From: Acidimicrobiaceae bacterium
Lineage (GTDB): Bacteria > Actinomycetota > Acidimicrobiia > Acidimicrobiales > Aldehydirespiratoraceae
Assembly: GCA_009843915.1 (NCBI GenBank)
Contig: VYCM01000034.1
Coordinates: 1-43,627 of the forward strand
DNA length: 43,627 bases
Direction of reading: 5' to 3'
Shown here: piece by piece, positions 6,743 to 17,214 of the stretch
How positions within the stretch are numbered: the first letter of the stretch is position 1
Layout: every line of letters starts with the position of its first letter
Position numbers and translations under genes: made by a program
Notes under the pieces: model-generated
What the model saw: only the letters and a program-made list of their open reading frames with translations
Databases searched by the model: none
Told to the model about the DNA's origin: nothing

Positions 6743-7717
6743 ATGACAACTAGCGCACAACCTGCAAGTCAGGACTCCCATACGCCGAGCGTGTATCTCA
6801 CCGCTGAGGCTCGGCACGATCCGGGGCCATCCCGGTGGCTGGCTCCTGAGGGCGCGACCTCGCTTGCGGTCATGCTCGGCTCGGGCAAACCTGAACCAAC
6901 CCCCTTTCGCAATGGTCCAGGGGGCGCGGTAGTGGTCGATGACGTGCCTTATCTCATCGATGCCGGAGAAGGGATCTGGCGCGGTATCGCCAAGGCGGCC
7001 ATGTCTCATGAGGGTCGACTCGCCCAGGCGCTCGCTCCCAGGCTACTGACGAAGATCTTCCTGACCCACCTCCATTCCGACCACACGATCGGGCTTCCGA
7101 GCTTGATGTTCCTTCCGTGGACATGCGGCAAGGACCAACCGCTCGACGTTTACGGCCCAATCGGGACCGAGAATCTCGTCGAGGGAATCCTCGAGGCCTA
7201 TCGAGGCGACATCGTCGAACGGGTGAAGGGTCCGGAGGGCAAAGAGGACCAAGGCTGGCGCGCGACTGCACACGAGATCCTCGAGCCTGGAGTCGTCTAC
7301 CGTGACGGGAGAGTCGAGATCGAGGCATTCCTGAGACCCCACGGCGGGTTCGAGCAGAGCTTCGGCTACCGCTTCCGGAGCGCCGACCGCACCATCGTGT
7401 GGGCCGGTGACGGAGCCGGCGGGCGGAGTTTCGCCAACGCTGCCGTCGGTGCAGACCTGTTGTTCAGCGATGTGTGCGCCACGGCGTACACCACTGAGCT
7501 GACTCCCTGGCGGAGCGAGGCGGAGGGCAATGCAGAGCTGTTTCACATCGAGAGCCGACACCTCGGACGACTGGCGGCAAGGGCAGACGTCGGAACCCTT
7601 GTCCTCCACCACGAACAGAACTATTCGGAACCCTTCAACCCGAACGCGCTCGTAGAGGAAGTCTCTGAGACGTTCCGTGGCCCGGTGATCTCCGCCCGCG
7701 ACGGCGACGTCTTCTAG
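6743..7717 (+). CDS. MBL-fold metallo-hydrolase linked to the ABC importer
   Basis: A 324-aa metallo-beta-lactamase-fold hydrolase of the RNase Z/arylsulfatase-like branch. The metal motif HLHSDH gives His109, His111, Asp113 and His114. Further candidate ligands are the His of RPHGGFEQS, the Asp of WAGDGAGG and a late His in LVLHHEQN. There is no signal peptide, so it acts in the cytoplasm. ATG 6743 lies 13 bases after the ATPase stop and has GGGGA just upstream, so it is the last gene of the importer operon. It probably acts on the imported compound or a product of it; the reaction is not known. Its TAG shares CTAG with the convergent gatB stop. Confidence 0.85.
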   Translation: MTTSAQPASQDSHTPSVYLTAEARHDPGPSRWLAPEGATSLAVMLGSGKPEPTPFRNGPGGAVVVDDVPYLIDAGEGIWRGIAKAAMSHEGRLAQALAPRLLTKIFLTHLHSDHTIGLPSLMFLPWTCGKDQPLDVYGPIGTENLVEGILEAYRGDIVERVKGPEGKEDQGWRATAHEILEPGVVYRDGRVEIEAFLRPHGGFEQSFGYRFRSADRTIVWAGDGAGGRSFANAAVGADLLFSDVCATAYTTELTPWRSEAEGNAELFHIESRHLGRLAARADVGTLVLHHEQNYSEPFNPNALVEEVSETFRGPVISARDGDVF

Positions 7718-9180
7718 GGACGCGATCGCGCCCTGGCGGCAAGGAGGCGGTTGACGGCGGCTCCGTCGGCCTGGCCTCTGGTGGCCCGCATGACCTGGCC
7801 GGTGAGGAAGCCGGCCAGCTTCTTGCGCTCAGCTTCGTCGCCCGCGCAAAACCTCGACCACGCCTCGGCGTTCTCGGAAATGACCTGATCGACTACTGCG
7901 GCCAGATCGTCGCCGGCCATGGCCTGGAAGCCCCGGCGCTCAGCGATCGCGTCGGGAAACCCGCCTCCCTCGGCCATCTCGGCCAGCACCTGCTTGGACT
8001 GGGTGGCGGTGAGGCGGCCGGAGGTCTCCATGGCGACCAGCGCGGCCAGACCCTCGGGGGTGACGGGCGCCCAGTCCTCGACGGCGAGGTCGTTCGCCAC
8101 CCGGGTGGCGGCCACGCCCGGATCGGCCCCGGCCGCGATGGCGGCCCGCACCAGGCCGTCCTGGCCCCGCTCCACCAGCAGGGCGGCATCCTCGGCCGAC
8201 ACCGCTCCCCCTCCGTCGGCCGCAAGGTCGGCCCGGCGTGCGGCAGGCAGCGGAGGCAGGGCGGCGTCGATGGCCGCGACCGTCTCGGCCGCCGGCGCCA
8301 GCGGCACCAGGTCCGGATCCTGGAAGTAGCGGTAGTCGTCGGCGTCCTCCTTGGAACGGCCCGGCGTGGTGCGCCCGTTCGCCTCGTCCCAGTGGCGGGT
8401 CTCCTGGCGGGGCCGCTCGCCGCCGGACCACAGATCCACATGGCGCTGCGCCTCGTAGACGATGGCCCGGCCCAGCGCTCGCAGCGAGCTCAGGTTCTTG
8501 ATCTCGCAGCGGGTCCGGAGTTCGTCGGAGCCGGCCGGGCGGACCGACACGTTGGCGTCCACCCTCATCGAGCCCTCCTCCATCCGGGCGTCGGACACGC
8601 CGACGGCCAGCAGGATGGCCCGCAGCTCGCGCACGTAGGCCCGGGCCTGCTCGGCGCCGCGGATGTCGGGACGGCTGACGATCTCCACCAGCGGGACGCC
8701 GGCCCGGTTGTAGTCGACCAGTGCATAGTCGGCGTCGTGGATGCGCCCGCCCCCGCCGATGTGGGTGGTCTTGCCAGTGTCCTCCTCGATGTGGGCCCGC
8801 TCGATGCCGACGGTGTGGCCGCCGGGCAGCTCGAGGCGGCCGTCGGTGTTGGTGGGCTGGTCGTACTGCGAGATCTGGTAGGCCTTGGGCATGTCCGGGT
8901 AGAAGTAGTTCTTGCGGGCGAAGACGGCTCCCCGGGCCTCGCAGCCCAGCGCCCGACCCAGGCGCATGGCGAAGTCCACCGCCGCCGCGTTGACCACCGG
9001 CAGCGAGCCCGGCAGCCCCAGGCACACCGGGCACACGTTGGTGTTGGGCTCGTCGCCGAAGCGGTTGGCGCAGCCGCAGAACAGCTTGGTGGCCGTGCTC
9101 AGCTCCACGTGAACCTCGAGGCCCACCACCAGCTCCCAACCGTCGCCAAGAGCTGCCTCGCGCCCGGGGGCTCCGCTCAC
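7714..9180 (-). CDS. gatB: Aspartyl/glutamyl-tRNA amidotransferase subunit B
   Basis: A 488-aa subunit of GatCAB, which converts Glu-tRNA(Gln) and/or Asp-tRNA(Asn) to the amidated forms using ammonia made by GatA. The N-terminal catalytic cradle is typical: [10 protein letters not shown], the Cys pairs CGC and CPVC that bind zinc, then LPVVN and [20 protein letters not shown]. The C-terminal helical/YqeY domain that binds tRNA ends with [18 protein letters not shown] chose GTG 9180, which overlaps the gatA stop as GTGA; the frame extends further upstream inside gatA but that part is not conserved protein. Its TAG shares CTAG with the convergent MBL-fold gene. Confidence 0.96.
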   Translation of the reverse strand: MSGAPGREAALGDGWELVVGLEVHVELSTATKLFCGCANRFGDEPNTNVCPVCLGLPGSLPVVNAAAVDFAMRLGRALGCEARGAVFARKNYFYPDMPKAYQISQYDQPTNTDGRLELPGGHTVGIERAHIEEDTGKTTHIGGGGRIHDADYALVDYNRAGVPLVEIVSRPDIRGAEQARAYVRELRAILLAVGVSDARMEEGSMRVDANVSVRPAGSDELRTRCEIKNLSSLRALGRAIVYEAQRHVDLWSGGERPRQETRHWDEANGRTTPGRSKEDADDYRYFQDPDLVPLAPAAETVAAIDAALPPLPAARRADLAADGGGAVSAEDAALLVERGQDGLVRAAIAAGADPGVAATRVANDLAVEDWAPVTPEGLAALVAMETSGRLTATQSKQVLAEMAEGGGFPDAIAERRGFQAMAGDDLAAVVDQVISENAEAWSRFCAGDEAERKKLAGFLTGQVMRATRGQADGAAVNRLLAARARSRP

Positions 9181-10673
9181 GGCGCGCTCCCGTTGCCGGG
9201 CGCGGCCCGCTCGAGCGCGGCCGCGACCCGGAAGATGAGCCGCTCCGACAGGGCCGGGCCCATGACCTGCACGCCAACCGGGAGACCGTCGTCTCCCCGC
9301 CCGAAGGGCACCGATATCGCCGGATGGCCGGTGAGGTCGGACGGGATGGTGCACACATCGTTGAGGTACATCAGCATCGGGTCGGCGATCTTGGCCCCCA
9401 ACTCGAACGCGGTGGTCGGCGCAGTCGGGCAGAGCAGGACGTCGACATCCTCGTAGACGGCTGCGAACTCCTGCAGCATGAGGGTGCGCACCCGCAGGGC
9501 CTTGCCGTAGAAGGCGTCGTAGTAGCCCGCCGACAGGGCGTAGGTGCCCAGAATGATCCTGCGCTTGGCCTCCGTTCCGAAGCCTGCCGTGCGGGTATTG
9601 ACGTTCATCTCGGCGGCGTTGGCCGCTTCGACTCGCAGCCCGTAGCGCACACCGTCGTATCTCGCCAGGTTGCTGGACGCCTCCGCCGAGGTGATCAGGT
9701 AGTAGGCCGACAGGCCCAGCACCGCCGACGGCACCGACACCGTCCGCACTTCGGCGCCGGCCTGCTCCAGCGCTTCGGCAGCGTCCTGCACCCGCGCCAG
9801 CACGTCATCAGCAACTCCCTCGACGCCACTCGCCGCGGGTGCGTCCGTGCCGACGAGGTGAGCTGCCTGCAGCCGGCCGCCGCAGAGTTCGGCGACCACG
9901 CCGACCCTCAGGCCCTCGACCCCATCGGCGAGCGCCCCGTCGATCGGCTCCAGCGGCAGGTCGATCGAGGTCGAGTCGAGCGGGTCGTGGCCGGCGATGG
10001 CCTCATAGCAGGCGGCCGCGTCGGCCACGGTGGCTCCGAACGGGCCGATGTGGTCGAGCGAGGAAGCGAAGGCGATGAGGCCGTAGCGCGACACCCGCCC
10101 GTAGGTGGGCTTCATCCCCACCACGCCGCACAAGGCGGCAGGCTGGCGGATGGAGCCCCCGGTGTCGGAACCGAGGGCCAGCGCTGCGAAACCGGCCGCC
10201 ACCGCCGCGGCCGAGCCTCCGCTGGAGCCTCCGGGCACCCGGCTGGTGTCGTGGGGGTTGCGGGTCGGACCGAAGGCGGAGTTCTCGGTGGAGGAGCCCA
10301 TGGCGAACTCGTCGAGGTTGGTCTTGCCGACGATCACCGCGCCCGCGGCCCTAAGGCGCTCGACCACGGTGGCGCTGTACGGGGGCCGCCATCCCTCGAG
10401 CATCCTGGAAGAGCAGGTGGTCGGGATGCCCCTGGTGCAGAGGTTGTCCTTGAGGGCCACCGGCACCCCCGCCAGCGGTCCCACCGGCTCGCCCCGGCCC
10501 AGCGCGGCATCGACGCGGTCCGCATCGGCGAGAGCCTCATCGGCCAGCACCAGGTTGAAGGCCCCTATCTCGCCGTCGCCCGCGCTGATGCGATCCAGGT
10601 AGTCCTCCGCCACCGAGCGGGCGGTGCGCTCCCCCGCGGCCACGGCCGCCGCGACACCCAGCGCGGTCACCAC
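9177..10673 (-). CDS. gatA: Aspartyl/glutamyl-tRNA amidotransferase subunit A
   Basis: A 498-aa amidase-signature enzyme that hydrolyses glutamine and channels ammonia to GatB. The Lys-cisSer-Ser triad is intact: Lys75 in VALKDN, Ser150 in PGGSSGGS and Ser174 in DTGGSIRQP. The gene starts with GTG 10673 (a second GTG follows directly), preceded by GGGAGAGG. It overlaps gatB by 4 bases. It is separated from gatC by 52 bases that hold a decayed copy of the gatC tail. Confidence 0.96.
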   Translation of the reverse strand: MVTALGVAAAVAAGERTARSVAEDYLDRISAGDGEIGAFNLVLADEALADADRVDAALGRGEPVGPLAGVPVALKDNLCTRGIPTTCSSRMLEGWRPPYSATVVERLRAAGAVIVGKTNLDEFAMGSSTENSAFGPTRNPHDTSRVPGGSSGGSAAAVAAGFAALALGSDTGGSIRQPAALCGVVGMKPTYGRVSRYGLIAFASSLDHIGPFGATVADAAACYEAIAGHDPLDSTSIDLPLEPIDGALADGVEGLRVGVVAELCGGRLQAAHLVGTDAPAASGVEGVADDVLARVQDAAEALEQAGAEVRTVSVPSAVLGLSAYYLITSAEASSNLARYDGVRYGLRVEAANAAEMNVNTRTAGFGTEAKRRIILGTYALSAGYYDAFYGKALRVRTLMLQEFAAVYEDVDVLLCPTAPTTAFELGAKIADPMLMYLNDVCTIPSDLTGHPAISVPFGRGDDGLPVGVQVMGPALSERLIFRVAAALERAAPGNGSAP

Positions 10674-10717
10674 GCCTCTCCCAGAATACCCAGAATCGGA
10701 GCCAGCCTGAACCGGCC
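10667..10717 (-). pseudogene. Relic of a duplicated gatC 3' end
   Basis: In one minus-strand frame this stretch reads [16 protein letters not shown] then stop. The real GatC tail is [13 protein letters not shown] then stop. The two nucleotide stretches align over about 30 bases with roughly 22 matches, plus a 9-base insertion (ATTCTGGGA) that itself repeats the neighbouring sequence. It looks like an old tandem duplication of the gatC end, now non-coding except for its overlap with the gatA start. Confidence 0.55.
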
Positions 10718-10725
10718 TCTTCGGG

Positions 10726-11028
10726 TCACGGTGCCTCGCCCAGGATCGGCGGCACCCGGAACTGGCCGTCGTCCACCGATGGCGCCTGGGCCAGCACTTC
10801 GTCGCGGTCGAGCGACGGCCGAACCTCGTCGGCCCGGGTCACGTTGACGAGCGGATGGGGATGCGAGGTCGGTGCGATGTCGGTTACGTCGAGCGCCTCG
10901 ACATCGGCGGCGTGGTCGAGCACCGCGGAGAGCTGCGCCGCGAGCTCGTCGAGCTCTTCGTCGCTGAAGCGCAGGCGGGCCAACCGGGCCACATGGGCCG
11001 CCTCGTCGCGGGTTATCCGGCCGGACAC
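10726..11028 (-). CDS. gatC: Aspartyl/glutamyl-tRNA amidotransferase subunit C
   Basis: A 100-aa small subunit that wraps around GatA and GatB and stabilises the complex. The family pattern is plain: helix [20 protein letters not shown], then [15 protein letters not shown], then the tail [10 protein letters not shown] and FRVPPILGE. Start is GTG 11028 with a TATCCT -10-like hexamer 6 bases upstream, so gatCAB may have its own leaderless promoter. The first 16 bases overlap the 3' end of the upstream PASTA gene in a different frame. Confidence 0.93.
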   Translation of the reverse strand: MSGRITRDEAAHVARLARLRFSDEELDELAAQLSAVLDHAADVEALDVTDIAPTSHPHPLVNVTRADEVRPSLDRDEVLAQAPSVDDGQFRVPPILGEAP

Positions 11029-12836
11029 GTCGGAAGGATAGGCCCGGCGCCTATCCGTCGGAGCCCTCGTCTCCGGGACCCTGGCTCTCGGACTCGAGGC
11101 CTTCCTCTCCCCTCCGCGCCCTCAGCCGGCTCCTCAGGCTCCGGCGGCGGCATGGGGCCCAGCGAGACCCTCACCTGCACGGTGCTGCCGATCGGCAGTG
11201 AGTTGCCGCTGGCGGGACGGAAGGCGATCACGGTGCCTTCGGGCACCTCGGCGGAGAACTCCTGCACGAGCCGCGGCACCAGCTGGATCGCATCCAGCGC
11301 GCCGGCGGCCGCATCCAGCTCCCGGCTCTCGGGCACCCTGGGGACGACGCGATCGGCCGGGCCCTCCGAGACCAGCAGCACCACGTCGCTGCCGACCTCT
11401 AGTTCGAAAACGCCGTCGGCTACGTCAAGACCGATCACGTTCCCGGCCGGGACGACATCGTCGTTGGCGAGCGTCTCCCCGGCGAAGTCGAGGCCCGCCG
11501 CCTCCAGTTCGTCGGCTGCATCGTCCACCGTCATGCCGTAGACGACGTCCAAGTCGGCGACCAGGATCAGCGGCTCGCCCAGCGAAACGAACACGTCCAG
11601 CGTCTCGCCGTCACCCAACGGGGTGCCGGCGGCGGGCTCGGTGCGGAGGATCGTCCCGCGCTCGATGTTCGGCGTTCGCACCATTACCTCATTGACCTCC
11701 CAACCCGACTCGGCCGCAGCCGACGCGGCCGCGGCCTGCGGGTGGCCTTGGAGGTCGGGAACAGTGGGATCGGATGCGACTGAGAGCCAGGCCCAGACTC
11801 CGCCGGCCGCGCCGCCCAGCACCAGGATGGCGGCCAGCACCAGCCCAGGCCAGCGGCGGCGGGGGATGTCGTCGTGGGGGATCGCCAGACGCTCCGACAC
11901 AGTCGGCCCGATCTGCTCGAAGGCTTCGCTGCGGCCAGGGGTTGGACCCGCATCAGCGGGCGGCGCCTTCGAGATGGCCAGCGGAAGCGGGTCGGGCCGC
12001 GGCAGCAGGGGCGCGATCCGCAGCAGTTCGGACGCCAGTTCGGCGGCCGTCAACCTTCCGATGGGATCGGCCGCGATGGCCCGCTCCAGCACTGCTTGAA
12101 GCGGGCCGAGAGCGGTGATGGGTATCGGGTCCAAGCCTCCGACATCCACGGTCAGGTTCCTGGAGCCGGTGACCGCCTCACAAAGGACCATGGCCAGATC
12201 GTGTACGTCCTGCGCCTGTTCAATCCGGGAATAGCTCGCCGGCGCATCTCCCGAGTCGACGACGCCTGCGGCCGCCGGGGTCGCAGCCGGATCCGCGGTC
12301 CCGGTCGTGCCCGCATCAACAGTCTCGGCCGCCCGTCGAGCGGCCTCGTCGAGGGCCGCGGCCAGGCCGAGGTCCGAGATGTAGGGCCGGGCACCGGAGT
12401 CGAACAGGATGGCGGAGGGCGTCAAGCCGAGGTGTGCCCGGCCGCCCTTGTGAATGTTCACGAGCGCCCGGGCGGCCTCCAGCCCGACCATGAGCGCCTG
12501 CGACGGAGTGAGCCGGTAGCCCTCGCGCAGGAGCGAAGCCAAGCTGCCCCCGGTGAGATACTCGGTCACCGTGTATGGCTGCGGATCGATGCCCCAGTCG
12601 TACACGGGCAGCACGCGAGGATGGCTGAGCGCCGAGGTGGCCCGCATCTGATCGGCGAAGCTCTCCGTGAAGCCGACGTCCTCGGCGGTGTCGGCTCGCA
12701 GGATCTTCAGTGCAACTCGCCGGCGCAGGGTGAGATCCTCAGCCACGTAGACGCGAGCGTCCGAGCCCTCTCCGACGAACTCCAGCAGCCGGTAGCGGCC
12801 GCCGAATGCCCGCCTCGCCTCTTGGTCGGCGATCAT
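11013..12836 (-). CDS. PASTA-domain Ser/Thr pseudokinase (membrane)
   Basis: A 607-aa protein: kinase-like domain (about 14-275), linker, one membrane segment (about 329-351, GLVLAAILVLGGAAGGVWAW) and three extracellular PASTA repeats (about 356-420, 421-492, 495-561) of the type that binds peptidoglycan fragments. The kinase domain keeps a Gly-loop-like VGEGSDARVY, the VALK lysine (Lys44) and a DLG (155-157). It has lost the catalytic loop: HRDxKPxN is replaced by HLGLTPSA (135-142), and the alpha-C glutamate appears to be Gln63. It should therefore not phosphorylate and probably senses or scaffolds. Start ATG 12836 follows a TACCGT by 7 bases. The last 30 or so residues are Arg-rich and look frameshifted at a G run (11109-11112). 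Confidence 0.85.
   Translation of the reverse strand: MIADQEARRAFGGRYRLLEFVGEGSDARVYVAEDLTLRRRVALKILRADTAEDVGFTESFADQMRATSALSHPRVLPVYDWGIDPQPYTVTEYLTGGSLASLLREGYRLTPSQALMVGLEAARALVNIHKGGRAHLGLTPSAILFDSGARPYISDLGLAAALDEAARRAAETVDAGTTGTADPAATPAAAGVVDSGDAPASYSRIEQAQDVHDLAMVLCEAVTGSRNLTVDVGGLDPIPITALGPLQAVLERAIAADPIGRLTAAELASELLRIAPLLPRPDPLPLAISKAPPADAGPTPGRSEAFEQIGPTVSERLAIPHDDIPRRRWPGLVLAAILVLGGAAGGVWAWLSVASDPTVPDLQGHPQAAAASAAAESGWEVNEVMVRTPNIERGTILRTEPAAGTPLGDGETLDVFVSLGEPLILVADLDVVYGMTVDDAADELEAAGLDFAGETLANDDVVPAGNVIGLDVADGVFELEVGSDVVLLVSEGPADRVVPRVPESRELDAAAGALDAIQLVPRLVQEFSAEVPEGTVIAFRPASGNSLPIGSTVQVRVSLGPMPPPEPEEPAEGAEGRGRPRVREPGSRRRGLRRIGAGPILPTCPAG
11035..11040 (-). promoter_or_regulatory. 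-10-like TATCCT before gatC
   Basis: TATCCT, 6 bases, then GTG of gatC. It lies within the 3' end of the PASTA pseudokinase gene. Confidence 0.45.
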
Positions 12837-12842
12837 CGCCGT

Positions 12843-12907
12843 CACGGTACCGCCCGAGGCGCCACCGGCCGGTGCTCTCGCTCGACGCACTCTGGCCCGG
12901 TACCGTG
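12843..12907. promoter_or_regulatory. Mirrored divergent promoter between pseudokinase and membrane protein
   Basis: CACGGTACCG at 12843-12852 and its exact reverse complement CGGTACCGTG at 12898-12907 face each other. Each contains the -10-like TACCGT of one divergent gene: minus-strand spacing is 7 bases to ATG 12836 and plus-strand spacing is 10 bases to ATG 12917. The 8-bp palindrome CGGTACCG in both arms could be a shared operator. Confidence 0.5.
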
Positions 12908-12916
12908 CGATCTGCG

Positions 12917-13435
12917 ATGACTACCAACGGACCAGGGCCCGGGCGGCCCGTGAGCGAAGCGAACCGGAGCGGGAACCCCAGCTCCGACCAGCCTCCACCG
13001 TCGCGCAGCTCACTGCGGATCCGGGTGAGCATCGCCGCGCTGCTTCTGTTCGGGATCTTGGGCTTCGTCGTGGCTGCCCTGGTCGGCTCTGGCGACGATG
13101 CCGACGAAGCAGTTACTGCGAGCCCTGCGGTGGACCGCGTGATCCCGAACCCCGGAGACGAGGTCCTCCAGCAGCAACGAGTGGCAGTGGTCCTCGACGC
13201 CCGATACCGCCTGTCCTCGCTGGTCGTGTACCAGAGCGAACAGCTCACCGGCGGTGTCGACGTGACTGCTCAGGTCGACCGCATCGAAGGGCTGAACCGG
13301 TTCGAGTTCGTACCCGGTGAAGGCCGGCTCATCGAGGCCCTGTCACCCGACACCAACTGCGCAGTGGCGACCTTCGTCCTGATCGCTCGACCCGAGGAGG
13401 CCGACACCGCCCGCTGGTGCTTCGAAGTGTCCTGA
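12917..13435 (+). CDS. Membrane-anchored protein of unknown function
   Basis: A 172-aa protein that I do not recognise. It has a hydrophilic, Pro/Ser-rich cytoplasmic N-terminus of about 35 residues, then Arg residues and one membrane segment (VSIAALLLFGILGFVVAALV), then an extracytoplasmic domain of about 115 residues. The domain has predicted beta character (QQQRVAVVLDARYRLSSLVV) and two cysteines near the C-terminus (DTNCAV and ARWCFE) that could form a disulfide. It is divergent from the PASTA pseudokinase and shares a mirrored promoter with it, which suggests a common envelope role. No signal peptidase site is evident. Confidence 0.75.
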   Translation: MTTNGPGPGRPVSEANRSGNPSSDQPPPSRSSLRIRVSIAALLLFGILGFVVAALVGSGDDADEAVTASPAVDRVIPNPGDEVLQQQRVAVVLDARYRLSSLVVYQSEQLTGGVDVTAQVDRIEGLNRFEFVPGEGRLIEALSPDTNCAVATFVLIARPEEADTARWCFEVS

Positions 13436-13458
13436 CTGCCCGCGCGGGCGTCGACTAC

Positions 13459-14982
13459 TCAGACCTCGCCGTAAGCCAGAGCTCGGAGGCGACCCAGGTC
13501 TTGGGGGTCCGCCATCTCGATCACGGCATACACCGGCTTGCGGGGCCCGGTGACTGCCTCCAAGGCTCGGTACCCGGCGCTGTTGGGGGCTGGCCGGTCC
13601 GTGGTCAGCAACACGAGACGCCCGCTCAGCCCGAGCGTGTGTAGCACCCCTGCGCGGCCGAGGGCCTTCCACAGTGTGTCAGTGCGGCGAAGCCCGGGAC
13701 GCTGCGTGACGCTGAATGCACCCGATACGTCGAACAGCCACCGCTCGCCCCTGCGATCGTGAGCCGAGAAGTTGACTTCGACGACGCCGTCAAGCACGGG
13801 CTTGTCATGGATCTCACGGAATCCACAATCAAGAAGGACTCCTCGAGCCAACTCCTGAGCCTTGCGCCCCTCTCGAACGGCGCGGGCCTGGAAGTCGTCG
13901 TCGGAGTTGAGGTGATCGGAGTCATTGCCCGGCGTTCTGGAGCCGGTGAACGCGGGCGTATCAGCATCCTCCGCGAACAGGCGGGACTGTTTGCCGTTGC
14001 CTGAAGGCGCAACCGTCACCTTCCATCGCTCTGCATCCGAGTGTCCGTCGAGTTGCTCGCGTTCAGACCTGATGCGCTCCTCGGCTAGGGCGACGTAGTC
14101 AGCTTCGGTGTCGAAGCCGACGTAGTGGCGTCCGGTTCGCACCGCCGCAACCGCAGTGGTCCCAGCACCCATGAAGGGATCCAGCACTAGGTCACCGCGG
14201 TAGGTGTAGAGGTCGATGAGGCGCTGCGGCAGTTCCACCGGGAAGGGCGCAGGATGCCCTACTCGAGTGGCGGAGGCGGTCGGAATATCCCAAACGTCGG
14301 TCGTGGCCTCCAAGAACTCGTCAACAGGGGCCGTGCCTTCCGAGGGCAGCCCCTGAGTGGCGCGCTCGGCCGCTGGCACGGCCCGATCGAAGCGACCCTT
14401 GGAGGCGATCACTACACGCTCGGTCAGGTCTCTCAGCACCGGGTTGCTGGGCCGCTGGAAGCTGCCCCAGGCGCAGTTGCCGGCCGCGCCCCGGGCTTTG
14501 CGCCAGATCACTTCTCCTCGCAGCAGCAGGCCCAAGCGATCCTGGAGAATCGTAATGACATCGGCCGACAGAGAGCGGTACGGCTTCCGCCCCAGATTGG
14601 CTACGTTGACGGCGATGCGCCCTCCCGGCTCCAACTTGCGCACGCACTCCGAGAAGACGGCTTCGAGCATCTCCAGATAGGCGACGTAGTCGGCGGGGAT
14701 GTGACCCTCCCCTACCGCCTCCTCGTACTCCTTCCCCGCGAAGTACGGGGGTGAGGTGACGACCAGCGCCACCGAGTTGTCGGCGATGTCGCCGTAGGCG
14801 TCCATATCGCGGGCGTCGCCGACCCAGAGCTCGTCGCGGCAGGAATGCCGAGCGATCTCAGAGTCGGAGTTGATCTCGGGTGCCGTGAACCGCTCATAGA
14901 ACGCCGAGGAGTCGTGGCCCTCCCGCCGGCTCACGCCGAAGCTAGACGTGGCTGTTCCGCCCCTTCGTGCCGGTGTGCTCAT
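13459..14982 (-). CDS. Beta-class DNA methyltransferase with extra C-terminal domain
   Basis: A 507-aa site-specific DNA methyltransferase (N4-cytosine or N6-adenine). The catalytic motif TSPPYFAGKEY comes first and the S-adenosylmethionine motif DPFMGAGTTAVAAVRTGRHY comes later, which is the beta-class order. After about residue 330 comes a linker and a second domain of about 150 residues (AQELARGVLLDCGF, VVEVNF, then RWLFDVSGAF, RRTDTLWKALGRAGVL, LVLLTT). It resembles a degenerate PD-(D/E)XK fold. There is no separate restriction gene next to it, so it is an orphan methylase or a fused system. I chose ATG 14982, with TAGGTT 7 bases upstream; an ATG at 15033 is also in frame. Confidence 0.85.
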   Translation of the reverse strand: MSTPARRGGTATSSFGVSRREGHDSSAFYERFTAPEINSDSEIARHSCRDELWVGDARDMDAYGDIADNSVALVVTSPPYFAGKEYEEAVGEGHIPADYVAYLEMLEAVFSECVRKLEPGGRIAVNVANLGRKPYRSLSADVITILQDRLGLLLRGEVIWRKARGAAGNCAWGSFQRPSNPVLRDLTERVVIASKGRFDRAVPAAERATQGLPSEGTAPVDEFLEATTDVWDIPTASATRVGHPAPFPVELPQRLIDLYTYRGDLVLDPFMGAGTTAVAAVRTGRHYVGFDTEADYVALAEERIRSEREQLDGHSDAERWKVTVAPSGNGKQSRLFAEDADTPAFTGSRTPGNDSDHLNSDDDFQARAVREGRKAQELARGVLLDCGFREIHDKPVLDGVVEVNFSAHDRRGERWLFDVSGAFSVTQRPGLRRTDTLWKALGRAGVLHTLGLSGRLVLLTTDRPAPNSAGYRALEAVTGPRKPVYAVIEMADPQDLGRLRALAYGEV

Positions 14983-14989
14983 CGGTCCG

Positions 14990-14995
14990 AACCTA
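14990..14995 (-). promoter_or_regulatory. -10-like TAGGTT before the methyltransferase
   Basis: TAGGTT, 7 bases, then ATG 14982. This supports the shorter start over ATG 15033. Confidence 0.4.
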
Positions 14996-15039
14996 CATCG
15001 CCCCTGTGTCACGGTGGCGGACGCGCCCGCCATGAATGG

Positions 15040-17166
<2,127 letters not shown>

Positions 17167-17201
17167 CATCTGCCGTGTGCCTCGCTACCGCTGCCCGGTG
17201 C

Positions 17202-17207
17202 CACAAT
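17202..17207 (+). promoter_or_regulatory. -10-like CACAAT before the membrane-protein gene
   Basis: CACAAT, 7 bases, then GTG 17215. The same hexamer precedes the mutase gene at 41379. It supports GTG 17215 as the start. Confidence 0.4.
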
Positions 17208-17214
17208 TGCGGCC

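Noticed and set aside
8392-10847. Long open frames on the plus strand opposite gatB and gatA
   Set aside because: Typical high-GC antisense shadows: Gly/Arg/Ala/His-rich products with no motif, opposite genes with complete catalytic signatures.
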